Origin: DASWHX01 sp036397995
GTDB lineage: Bacteria; Bacteroidota; Bacteroidia; Cytophagales; Cyclobacteriaceae
Direction: 5' to 3'
Length of the DNA stretch: 54,979 nt
NCBI GenBank assembly: GCA_036397995.1
Contig: DASWHX010000158.1
Coordinates: 1-54,979, forward strand
Part shown: one piece after another, positions 1-8,123 of the stretch
Layout of the letters: each line of letters opens with the position of its first letter
Numbering within the stretch: position 1 is the stretch's first letter
Made by a program: the position numbers and the translations under genes
Notes under the pieces: model-generated
Seen by the model: the letters and a program-made list of their open reading frames with translations, nothing else
The model's database searches: none
Told to the model about the DNA's origin: nothing

Positions 1-2
1 GG

Positions 3-155
3 CTAAAAAATGATATTTATATTTATCCGGGAGACTTAATCTATATTGAACCGGTCAAAAGACCATTCAGTGAAGGCCTTAGAGATTCGCTTCCGTTAAT
101 TTCAACATTAACAAGCATAATTACCCTATTCGCACTGGTTATCACAATACTATAA
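3..155 (+). CDS. Polysaccharide export outer-membrane protein (Wza-like), C-terminal fragment
   Basis: The window opens inside this gene. About 50 codons are open from base 3 to a TAA at 153-155. The peptide contains a PGDLIYIEP stretch, the kind of beta-grasp/SLBB ending seen in Wza/BexD proteins. It finishes with a hydrophobic segment (roughly LPLISTLTSIITLFALVI) that looks like the C-terminal membrane helix common in Bacteroidota Wza homologues. The Wzc-type kinase starts 3 bases after the stop, which is the usual Wza-Wzc order in capsule or exopolysaccharide loci. Family identity rests on this short tail plus context, so it is probable rather than certain. Confidence 0.72.
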   Translation, partial: LKNDIYIYPGDLIYIEPVKRPFSEGLRDSLPLISTLTSIITLFALVITIL

Positions 156-158
156 CTT

Positions 159-2456
159 ATGATCCACCAGGAAGAAAAATTACTTTATGACAAATCGCAG
201 GAGATTGACTGGCTGAAGCTGCGAATGATTTTGCAAAAATCCTTAATATGGATGTTGCTAATCATTTTCACCACAAATTCAACGGCGTATTTATACCTTC
301 GATGGACCAAGCCGGTTTTTGTATCCGAATCCAATTTGAAATTGGATATTAAAAGTGAAGCGGGAATTTTGGGGTTTGATGCCATAGATGAGGAACAATC
401 ACTCGGTACTATTTCTGGCGAGATTGAGCTCATCAAATCAAGAATGTTTTCAGAAAGGGTAATTAAGAGTCTTGACCTGGGGGTAAGCTATTATAGTGTG
501 GGGAAAATCCTGAACGATGAGCGATACAAATTTTCGCCATTCAGGATTAATGTAATTAACATGGATCCAAATCTATTTGACACACCCGTATATGTAGAAT
601 TTCAGGAAAACGGTGATTTCTCAGTCTCATTATCCATTGAATCATTGGCGGATAAGATGGTCTTTTCTTCTATTGATACTATTAGAGTATCAAATCTTGA
701 ATTCACGTTGAACATAATCAAGCCTCTCAACAGAGAAACCTTAGAAACTAAATTCTTTTTTCTTGTCAACTCATACCAAAAACTGATTACATACCTTGAA
801 ACTAATCTGTTTGTTGAGCCGGTGAATCTCAGTGCTAAAACAATTAAAGTTAGCTTTAGAGATCATAATCCTTACAAGGCGATGGATTTGGTTAATTCAA
901 TTGATACCCTTTATTTGAATTATTCAAAAGAGGAAAAACAAAGAGCGAATTTTCAGAAAATAAAGTTTGTTGATCAGCAGTTATTGGCAACTGATGAGAA
1001 GCTGTCTCAAATTGAAGATTACCTTGAGTCGGAAACTCTGGGATTGCAAGGATTTAGTCTTGATAATGAGTCGAACGAAGTTATTAGCAGGCTGAAAGAA
1101 GTAAAGTCAGAACTTATTGCGATTCATAAACAACATCAGGAAAGTTACAGTTTGGTGGCAGGCCTGGATAATGGAGATTCAGTCTGGATCCCGAAATTCA
1201 TGGCTATTCATCCGGAAATAATTCAGGAAATAACAGATTTTAAAAACAGCAAACTAAAGCTTAGCAAATTGCGGAAGACTTTTAGTGAAAATACCCGAAT
1301 AGTTTTGGAGGAAAAGGAGTTGGCAGAAATGCGAAAAAGAAATTTGGTTTTGTCATTGGATAAATTAATTGGAAGTCAGGAAATTTTACTTGGCGAATTG
1401 ACCATGGAGCGGAACTCTCTGAGCAAAAAGCTCACATCAATACCCCAAAGGAAAAATGACTTCAACAAAACAAACAGGTATTACACCATGTATGAAGATT
1501 TTTACCTGAGCCTTATGCAAAACAAAACTCAATTCCAAATTGCTCAGGCTGGCATAACCACAGACTTTAAAATATTATCTCAAGCTTCCATACCTGCCAG
1601 CCCGGTTTCTCCAAGGAAGACAATTATCTTTGGAATTGGGTTCATGTCGGGATTCCTGATTTGCTTTTTCTATATAGGGATTCGCTATGTGTTGCATAAC
1701 AGGATTACATCGGTAGAACAAATTGAAAGCAAAACCAAATTGCCAGTTCTTGGTTCCATACCTTTCTATCATTCAGAAAAATTGAAAGCCAGCAAACTTC
1801 TTGTTGGCAAACACCCCCGGTCTGCCATTAGTGAATCCCTCAGAGGTATAAGAACTAATCTTGAATTCTTCCTGCCATCAAAAAAGAATAAGATCCTTGC
1901 GGTAACATCAACAGTTAGCGGAGAGGGTAAGACTTTCTTTTCAGTTAATCTTGCCGGCATTATCTCACTTTCATCAAAAAAAGTTATTGTGGTAGACCTT
2001 GATATGCGCAGGCCAAGAGTTCACCAGGCATTTGGAATAGAATGCCCAAAGGAAGGGGTTAGCTCAATTCTTATCGGAAAGAATAGCCTGGAGGAATGCA
2101 TACACATAACTTCGATGCACAAATTGCATTTTCTTTCCGCGGGGCCTCCACCACCTAATCCCTCAGAACTGCTGCTGAAACCTGAATTTGATGAATTGCT
2201 TAAAAAATTGTCAATGCTATATGATGTAATTATTCTGGATACACCCCCGGTTGGATTGGTAACAGACGGAATACTGGCTCTCAAAAAGGCGGATCTGCCA
2301 ATATATGTTCTCAGGTCCGACTTCTCCAAAACTCACTACCTTGAAACTCTAATGAGACTTAACAAAATTCACAAGTTTAGCAATTTAACCGTACTTTTGA
2401 ATTCAATAAAAATGTCCTCGCAGGGATATGGGTATGGATACGGGGAAGGATATTAA
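159..2456 (+). CDS. Wzc-type polysaccharide co-polymerase and tyrosine autokinase
   Basis: Inner-membrane protein of 765 aa that should control chain length and export of a surface polysaccharide with the Wza protein upstream. The N-terminal Wzz region is bounded by a first membrane segment near residues 27-50 and a second near 488-510. The second is preceded by the proline-rich PASPVSP motif typical of these proteins. Between them lies a long coiled periplasmic part. The cytoplasmic BY-kinase domain has Walker A SGEGKT near 587-592, Walker A' VDLDMRRP near 612-619 and Walker B IILDTPP. The extreme C-terminus is a tyrosine cluster (GYGYGYGEGY), the site of autophosphorylation in this family. 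The partner phosphatase follows 41 bases downstream, so a phosphorylation cycle is expected. Confidence 0.95.
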   Translation: MIHQEEKLLYDKSQEIDWLKLRMILQKSLIWMLLIIFTTNSTAYLYLRWTKPVFVSESNLKLDIKSEAGILGFDAIDEEQSLGTISGEIELIKSRMFSERVIKSLDLGVSYYSVGKILNDERYKFSPFRINVINMDPNLFDTPVYVEFQENGDFSVSLSIESLADKMVFSSIDTIRVSNLEFTLNIIKPLNRETLETKFFFLVNSYQKLITYLETNLFVEPVNLSAKTIKVSFRDHNPYKAMDLVNSIDTLYLNYSKEEKQRANFQKIKFVDQQLLATDEKLSQIEDYLESETLGLQGFSLDNESNEVISRLKEVKSELIAIHKQHQESYSLVAGLDNGDSVWIPKFMAIHPEIIQEITDFKNSKLKLSKLRKTFSENTRIVLEEKELAEMRKRNLVLSLDKLIGSQEILLGELTMERNSLSKKLTSIPQRKNDFNKTNRYYTMYEDFYLSLMQNKTQFQIAQAGITTDFKILSQASIPASPVSPRKTIIFGIGFMSGFLICFFYIGIRYVLHNRITSVEQIESKTKLPVLGSIPFYHSEKLKASKLLVGKHPRSAISESLRGIRTNLEFFLPSKKNKILAVTSTVSGEGKTFFSVNLAGIISLSSKKVIVVDLDMRRPRVHQAFGIECPKEGVSSILIGKNSLEECIHITSMHKLHFLSAGPPPPNPSELLLKPEFDELLKKLSMLYDVIILDTPPVGLVTDGILALKKADLPIYVLRSDFSKTHYLETLMRLNKIHKFSNLTVLLNSIKMSSQGYGYGYGEGY

Positions 2457-2497
2457 ATGGGTGAAAATACTCCTTCCTGAAAAAAAACTGATTTTCA

Positions 2498-3217
2498 ATG
2501 AATCTTTTCAGCAGAAGTAAACCTGAAAAAATACTTGAGGTTGACATGCATTCGCATCTTATACCAAAAATAGATGATGGATCGCAGTCGACGCGAGAAA
2601 CGATTGAAATGCTGAAATTCATGCACGAAATGGGCATAAGAAAAGTTATCACTACTCCCCATATTATCTCCGACCTGTATCCTAATACTCCCGCAAAAAT
2701 TATGGATTCTTTTAGTCTTCTGAACCAGGAAATTGCCGGGGAAAATATTCCGATTGAATTGGAAGTAAGTGCCGAACACTATCTCGACGAATTCTTAATG
2801 CAATCCCTTGACCGGAATGACATACTTCCGTTCGGAGGGAAATATTTACTTTTTGAAACATCTTTTATGTTAAAACCTGCCGTACTGGAAGATTTCATTT
2901 TCAGGGTAATTTCGAAGGGATTAAAACCGGTTATGGCTCACCCTGAGCGATATGTTTATTTTCAGGATAGCTGGGATCTTCTAACTGAAATCTGGAATAG
3001 GGGCGCACTGTTTCAGATAAATATTTCATCTTTGGGTGGATTTTATTCCAGGCCGGCGAAAGTTGTTGCCCAAAAATTAATTGACTCCGGGCGGGTTCAC
3101 TTTTTGGGAACAGATGCCCACAATATGGAACATCTAAAAAAATGTGCCATAGTAATGAAAAATAAGTATGTCCAAAAAGCTTTGCATCTGCCATTGTTAA
3201 ACTTCGAACTCTCGTGA
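2498..3217 (+). CDS. PHP-family tyrosine-protein phosphatase (CpsB/YwqE type)
   Basis: Cytoplasmic metal-dependent phosphatase of 239 aa, expected to dephosphorylate the Wzc C-terminal tyrosines. The PHP metal-binding motif DMHSH lies at residues 16-20, followed by IDDGS. Further metal-ligand motifs are MAHPERY and LGTDAHN toward the C-terminus. Length and motif order match CpsB/YwqE/Wzb-analogue proteins of Gram-positives and Bacteroidota. It sits directly after the kinase, and its TGA is shared with the GTG start of the next gene, so the three are probably one transcript. The ATG start was chosen because it gives the normal family N-terminus. Confidence 0.93.
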   Translation: MNLFSRSKPEKILEVDMHSHLIPKIDDGSQSTRETIEMLKFMHEMGIRKVITTPHIISDLYPNTPAKIMDSFSLLNQEIAGENIPIELEVSAEHYLDEFLMQSLDRNDILPFGGKYLLFETSFMLKPAVLEDFIFRVISKGLKPVMAHPERYVYFQDSWDLLTEIWNRGALFQINISSLGGFYSRPAKVVAQKLIDSGRVHFLGTDAHNMEHLKKCAIVMKNKYVQKALHLPLLNFELS

Positions 3218-4182
3218 TTTTAATAACCGGCGCCAATGGTCTGGTTGGAAGTTTTATTTGCCGGAAGTATCTGGATGCCGGCTTTGAAGTTTCCATCCTG
3301 GTAAGACCTTCAAGTGATTTAACCTTTCTTAAAGATATCGAGGGGAGAATAAAAATCCATTATGGAGATATACTAGATGTGCTCTCTCTTGAGCAGGCAA
3401 TGCAAGGTTGCAAAACAGTAGTACACAGCGCTGCATTAGTTTCTCTTCTGGGTAAGGAGAGAAAAAAAATGTTTAAAGTGAATATTGAAGGCACAAAAAA
3501 CGTTGTGAACACCTGTTTGAAAATGGGTGTTGAAGAACTTATTCATATCAGCTCAATTGCAGCCCTGGGGAGAATCAAAGAAGTTATACAGATCGATGAG
3601 AACGCGAAGTGGACTCAATCGAAATTAAATTCTGGTTATGCTGAAACAAAATACCTTTCAGAACTGGAAGTTTGGCGTGGTATGGAAGAAGGCCTAAACA
3701 TTATAATTGTTAATCCCTCGGTGGTACTGGGCATTGGGAATTGGAATAAATCAAGCGGCCAGATATTCAAATATGTACACGATGGAAATGCTTTCTATAC
3801 AAAAGGGAAAGTTAATTATGTGGATGTCAGGGATATTGCGGACGCGGTTTTTATTTTGCACCAAAACCGGATTTATGGTGAAAGATTTATACTAAACGCG
3901 GGTGTTTCAACCTATAAAGATTTGTTCAACCTTATTGCCAAAGAATTAGGAAAAAAAGCTCCGTTATTTCGCGTAGGCACAATTTTGCTCTGGATGGCAA
4001 TGGTATTTGATCAGCTGAAGTCATTGTTCACCCGAAAATCTCCATTAATTACCCGGGAAACGGTAATTCTTAGTGAAATGAACTTCTTTTTTGATAATAA
4101 GAAAATTATCGAAAATACAGGAATAGATTTCCGACCTTTGCAGGAAACTGTGAGGTGGGTATGTGGTAGTCAGACTCCATAA
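3214..4182 (+). CDS. NAD(P)-dependent epimerase/reductase, extended SDR family
   Basis: Soluble Rossmann-fold enzyme of 322 aa. The nucleotide-binding TGANGLVG motif lies at residues 5-12, and the catalytic YxxxK is at about Y142/K146 (YAETK). The pattern and length fit the epimerase/dihydroflavonol-4-reductase branch of the extended SDRs. It may modify a nucleotide sugar for the adjoining polysaccharide locus, but the substrate cannot be read from the sequence. The start is GTG at 3214, overlapping the phosphatase stop in a GTGA junction, which suggests translational coupling. Confidence 0.88.
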   Translation: MILITGANGLVGSFICRKYLDAGFEVSILVRPSSDLTFLKDIEGRIKIHYGDILDVLSLEQAMQGCKTVVHSAALVSLLGKERKKMFKVNIEGTKNVVNTCLKMGVEELIHISSIAALGRIKEVIQIDENAKWTQSKLNSGYAETKYLSELEVWRGMEEGLNIIIVNPSVVLGIGNWNKSSGQIFKYVHDGNAFYTKGKVNYVDVRDIADAVFILHQNRIYGERFILNAGVSTYKDLFNLIAKELGKKAPLFRVGTILLWMAMVFDQLKSLFTRKSPLITRETVILSEMNFFFDNKKIIENTGIDFRPLQETVRWVCGSQTP

Positions 4183-4197
4183 TATCCGCCAAAGGGT

Positions 4198-4227
4198 TTT
4201 GGTATCATTAATTAATTGCTAAATTTC
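4198..4227 (+). promoter_or_regulatory. Probable Bacteroidota-type promoter for the TPR gene
   Basis: TTTG at 4198-4201 and TAAATTTC at 4220-4227 are separated by 18 bases. This is close to the Bacteroidota primary-sigma pattern (-33 TTTG, -7 TAnnTTTG) with one mismatch in the -7 box. The ATG of the TPR gene follows 22 bases later. Confidence 0.45.
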
Positions 4228-4249
4228 ATAAACCAACCGAAGGGTCTTA

Positions 4250-5656
4250 ATGTCAGAAAGTTTTAAGAGGAGGCGTGAGGATAACGAGCTAATACGAAAA
4301 TTTGAAGACCATCTGAAAAATGACAGAAGCTTCTATTTTGATGTTGATTCTTACGAAGAAATAATTGATTATTACCTCGAGCGGGGCAAGTATAATTATG
4401 CGCTGAGGGCCTGCACGCTGGCCATTGAACAGTACCCATATTCAACCGACATTTTATTGAGCAAAGCAGAAATTCTAGCCAACCTGGAAGATTATGATGA
4501 GGCATTAAAAGCCATTGACAATGTATTAATATTTCAACCCACCGATTCCGAAGTTCTTTCACTCAAAGCCAACATACTCATGCAAGCTGGTTATTATGAA
4601 AGAGCTGTGGAGGCTTTCAGAGAAACCATAATCTATGGTGACCAAAGCGGTGAACTTTATTATGGACTTGGTCTTGCATTTCAAAGTCTTGAAAAATATT
4701 CCGAGGCGATTGATTGCTACAAGAAAGCCATCGACATAAATCCTAAACATGAAAATTCACTTTACGAGTTAGCCTATTGCCTTGATGTTAAAGGTGAGCT
4801 GGAAAGCAGTGTTGCTTACTACAAACAATTTATTGAGAGTGATCCATACTCGCATTTCGCCTGGTATAACCTGGGAATTTTGTTCGAGAAAATGGAAAAT
4901 TATGAAGAAGCAATCAAGGCCTATGAATTTGCTACAGCGATAGACGAGAGTTTTGCCTCAGCTCATTATAACATGGGAAATACGTACATGCAATTGAGTA
5001 AATATTCAAAAGCACTGGATGCTTACAAGAAAACTTTCGATAAAGAAGGAGCCAGTGCAGACATCTATTTCAGCATTGCCACTGCCTATGAAAAACTGGA
5101 TCAGTTTGAGTTGGGCCTTAAGTACTATCGAAAAGCGGTTAAACTGGATATTTTCTATGATGATGCCTGGTTTGGCGCAGGACGCTGCCTGGAAAACCAG
5201 GGCAAATTTTATGAAGCAATTCATTTCTATAATAAAGCATTGAAGCTGGATAATGAAAATCCCGAATACTGGAAATCTGTTGCCGACATGGAATTCAAAG
5301 TGGGAAATCTGGTCTCAAGTTTAACTGCTTATGAGGAGGCCAGCACCCGGGATCCTGAAAATATGGCAGTTTGGCTGGACTGGTCCTTTGTTTATTATGA
5401 ACAAGGTGATTACGAAAAGGCAATGAGTTTGGTAAAAGAAGGCATCTCATTAATCCCTGAAAGCTCCGATCTTTATTACCGGGCGACTGCCTATTTGGTT
5501 TCCGGAGGTAAATATCAGGAAGCCTTTGCTTATTTGGAAAATGCATTAATTTTGAACTTCGATAATCATACGGTTCTTTTTGAATTCTTTCCAAAGTTGG
5601 AAACTCAAAAAGCGCTTTTCAGAATCATTGATCAGTTTAGAAAAGAGAACTCCTAA
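4250..5656 (+). CDS. Tetratricopeptide-repeat protein
   Basis: A 468-aa protein made almost wholly of TPR units from about residue 35 to the end (for example YEEAIKAYEFATAIDESFASA and the similar YSEAIDCYKKAIDINPKH). About eleven or twelve helical pairs can be recognised. No signal peptide or membrane segment is visible, so it is probably cytoplasmic. TPR arrays are protein-docking scaffolds and the partner is unknown. It ends one base before the ATG of the ComA-like gene (TAA then ATG), so the two are coupled. Confidence 0.88.
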   Translation: MSESFKRRREDNELIRKFEDHLKNDRSFYFDVDSYEEIIDYYLERGKYNYALRACTLAIEQYPYSTDILLSKAEILANLEDYDEALKAIDNVLIFQPTDSEVLSLKANILMQAGYYERAVEAFRETIIYGDQSGELYYGLGLAFQSLEKYSEAIDCYKKAIDINPKHENSLYELAYCLDVKGELESSVAYYKQFIESDPYSHFAWYNLGILFEKMENYEEAIKAYEFATAIDESFASAHYNMGNTYMQLSKYSKALDAYKKTFDKEGASADIYFSIATAYEKLDQFELGLKYYRKAVKLDIFYDDAWFGAGRCLENQGKFYEAIHFYNKALKLDNENPEYWKSVADMEFKVGNLVSSLTAYEEASTRDPENMAVWLDWSFVYYEQGDYEKAMSLVKEGISLIPESSDLYYRATAYLVSGGKYQEAFAYLENALILNFDNHTVLFEFFPKLETQKALFRIIDQFRKENS

Positions 5657-6436
5657 ATGAATTTGAATTACTTCCTTAAAGATTTACCTGAAAGAACTCA
5701 AAAACCCAGGCAGCATGGATTCACCATGGCAATGGATAAAGGTCTGAGTGTCCGTGAAGCTGAAGATTTCTTAAGTGTTTGCAGCGAATTTGTCGATATA
5801 GTGAAATTCGGTTGGGCAACAACTTACGTAACCCCAAACCTCATCGACAAGATTAAAGTGTACAAAGCGGCCGGTGTGCCGGTTTATTTTGGAGGAACAT
5901 TATTTGAAGCCTTCATAGTCAGAGATCAATTTGATGACTATAGAAAGATTCTGGATAAATATGAGATGGAGTTTTGTGAGGTTTCTGATGGCTCAATAGA
6001 ACTGGATCATGAAAAGAAATGTGAATACATTGCTAAACTCAAAGAGCAGGTGACCGTACTCTCTGAGGTAGGGTCGAAGGATGCGGAGAAAATAATTCCA
6101 CCGTATTTATGGATAAAACTAATGCAGGAGGAACTGGATGCCGGAGCATGGAAGGTAATCGGTGAAGCAAGGGAAGGCGGCAATGTTGGTTTGTTCAGGT
6201 CAACAGGGGAAGTAAGATCGGGATTAGTAGAAGAGATTCTCACTAAAATACCATTTGAAAAAATAATTTGGGAAGCACCCCAAAAATCTCAGCAAGTATG
6301 GTTCATTAAGTTGCTCGGCGCCAATGTAAATCTGGGCAATATTCAACCTTCGGAAATACTTCCCCTGGAAACAATAAGACTGGGTCTGCGGGGAGACACC
6401 TTCAATCTTTTTTTGAATAAGAATAACTCCAGGTAA
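5657..6436 (+). CDS. Phosphosulfolactate synthase-like protein (ComA family)
   Basis: A 259-aa TIM-barrel-type protein with the ComA signature regions: RQHGFTMAMDKGL near the N-terminus, VDIVKFGWAT, VYFGGTLFE and WIKLMQEELDAGAWKVIGEAR. Family members add sulfite to phosphoenolpyruvate to give phosphosulfolactate, the first step of coenzyme M synthesis in methanogens. Homologues are widespread in Bacteroidota, where coenzyme M is not expected; a role in sulfonate metabolism is possible but unproven. Its start directly abuts the stop of the TPR gene, and DUF368 follows after 5 bases. Confidence 0.85.
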   Translation: MNLNYFLKDLPERTQKPRQHGFTMAMDKGLSVREAEDFLSVCSEFVDIVKFGWATTYVTPNLIDKIKVYKAAGVPVYFGGTLFEAFIVRDQFDDYRKILDKYEMEFCEVSDGSIELDHEKKCEYIAKLKEQVTVLSEVGSKDAEKIIPPYLWIKLMQEELDAGAWKVIGEAREGGNVGLFRSTGEVRSGLVEEILTKIPFEKIIWEAPQKSQQVWFIKLLGANVNLGNIQPSEILPLETIRLGLRGDTFNLFLNKNNSR

Positions 6437-6441
6437 AGTTC

Positions 6442-7380
6442 ATGTCCTGGCTAAAAAAGTATCCTGTAATATACCTGAAAGGAATTGCCATGGGAATTGC
6501 CGACGCCATCCCGGGAGTTAGCGGGGGAACTATAGCACTAATCGCGGGAATTTATGAACAATTAATTGATTCCATTAAAGCATTTGACATTACGGCAATT
6601 AAATATCTCCGGAAATTTCAAATCAGAGACTTTTGGAGATATGTTAATGGAAATTTCCTTCTCACGCTCGTATTGGGAATAGCGACCAGCCTGGTAACGC
6701 TTTCACATTTTGTCACCTTTTTATTACGAGAATATCCAATCCAGATATGGTCATTTTTCTTTGGATTGATAATCATTTCATCTGCAGTAGTCTTAAGAAG
6801 GATTAACAAATGGAATCCAGGGGTTATCATAAGTTTATTAATCGGTGTGGCTGCCGCATTCTTAATTACGAAGGCAACTCCGGCGCAAACACCCAATGAA
6901 CTCTGGTTCATTTTCATAAGCGGTTCAATTGCAATTATTGCTATGATACTTCCAGGGATTTCCGGAGCATTCTTGTTGTTGCTGCTGGGAAAGTATGAAT
7001 ATGTATACCTGGCATTACGAGATTTGAATTTGGCAATCATCGGGGTATTTATAGCGGGAGCAATTACCGGATTACTCAGCTTTAGCAGAGCTATTTCCTG
7101 GCTCCTCAAGAATTATCATAATTCTGCCATCGCGTTATTAAGCGGCTTTATGATAGGATCTCTGAATAAAATTTGGCCATGGAAAATAATTACCCTTTTC
7201 AGAGAAAATTCCGAAGGTGAGCAAATTCCACTTCTCGAAAAAAATGTGCTCCCCGCACAATATTTTCAGGAAACCGGAAATGATCCCTTTATATTCCAGG
7301 CAATTCTTTTTGTTGCCGTGGGAATCTTTATTGTAGTTTTGCTTGAGAAAATAAGCATCTCAAGAAACAAATCTACGTGA
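6442..7380 (+). CDS. DUF368 membrane protein, undecaprenyl-phosphate translocase family
   Basis: A 312-aa polytopic inner-membrane protein with about eight or more hydrophobic segments. Two copies of a PGxSG motif are visible, PGVSGGT near residue 24 and PGISGAF near residue 170, consistent with the two-fold pseudo-repeat of this family. DUF368 proteins (PopT) have been reported to return undecaprenyl phosphate across the inner membrane for reuse in peptidoglycan and polysaccharide synthesis. That fits a genome region rich in envelope genes. Its TGA is shared with the GTG start of aroE. Confidence 0.88.
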   Translation: MSWLKKYPVIYLKGIAMGIADAIPGVSGGTIALIAGIYEQLIDSIKAFDITAIKYLRKFQIRDFWRYVNGNFLLTLVLGIATSLVTLSHFVTFLLREYPIQIWSFFFGLIIISSAVVLRRINKWNPGVIISLLIGVAAAFLITKATPAQTPNELWFIFISGSIAIIAMILPGISGAFLLLLLGKYEYVYLALRDLNLAIIGVFIAGAITGLLSFSRAISWLLKNYHNSAIALLSGFMIGSLNKIWPWKIITLFRENSEGEQIPLLEKNVLPAQYFQETGNDPFIFQAILFVAVGIFIVVLLEKISISRNKST

Positions 7381-8123
7381 AATTACTAGGGTTAATCGGG
7401 CATCCTTTAACGCATTCTTTTTCTGCTGATTATTTCAATAAGAAATTTGAGAGGTTAAAACTAACTGACTTTAACTATGCGCTCTTTGACTTTATTGAAA
7501 TTTCGGATATAAGGCGCTGGGCTGCAACTCATCCTGATTTACTTGGATTGAATGTTACCATTCCATTTAAGGAAAAAATAATTCCTTATTTGGATCAGGT
7601 TGATAAAAATGCTAAGAAAATTGGCGCTATTAATACTATAAGGATTTACAACGACACCTGGAAAGGATACAATACGGATTATATTGGATTCAGGGAATCT
7701 TTAAAAAAAATAATCCGATCAGAGTCGAAACTCAATGCCCTAATCCTTGGCTGTGGAGGATCAGCGAAGACAGTAAGCAAAGTATTGCTTGACATGGAAA
7801 TCCAGTTTCAAATGATCTCAAGAAAGGAATCTAAAGACGCTCTTTCCTATGACCAGCTGAACTCCGGCAATTTTATTTCTGATTCCAGGTTAATCATTAA
7901 CACAACTCCTTTGGGGATGCATCCTGATATTAATTCCTTACCTGCTATTGAATACAATCAAATTTCTGATAAACACATCTTGTACGATCTCGTTTATAAT
8001 CCTGAGAAAACGGCCTTTCTCCTTGAAGGCGAAAAAAGAGGAGCGCGGATTAAAAATGGCCTTGAAATGCTTTATATTCAGGCTGAACAATCCTGGAAAA
8101 TCTGGACAAATAATTTAAAGTGA
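7377..8123 (+). CDS. aroE: Shikimate dehydrogenase
   Basis: A 248-aa cytoplasmic enzyme reducing 3-dehydroshikimate to shikimate with NADPH in aromatic amino-acid synthesis. Substrate-binding residues expected for AroE are visible: S14 and S16 (THSFS), K65 (TIPFKEK), N86 (GAINTI) and D101 (NTDYIGF). A glycine-rich nucleotide loop GCGGSAKT follows, and INTTPLGM comes later. Slightly short for the family (usually about 270 aa) but complete. The GTG start at 7377 overlaps the DUF368 stop, and its own TGA overlaps the GTG of uvrB. Confidence 0.95.
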   Translation: MKLLGLIGHPLTHSFSADYFNKKFERLKLTDFNYALFDFIEISDIRRWAATHPDLLGLNVTIPFKEKIIPYLDQVDKNAKKIGAINTIRIYNDTWKGYNTDYIGFRESLKKIIRSESKLNALILGCGGSAKTVSKVLLDMEIQFQMISRKESKDALSYDQLNSGNFISDSRLIINTTPLGMHPDINSLPAIEYNQISDKHILYDLVYNPEKTAFLLEGEKRGARIKNGLEMLYIQAEQSWKIWTNNLK

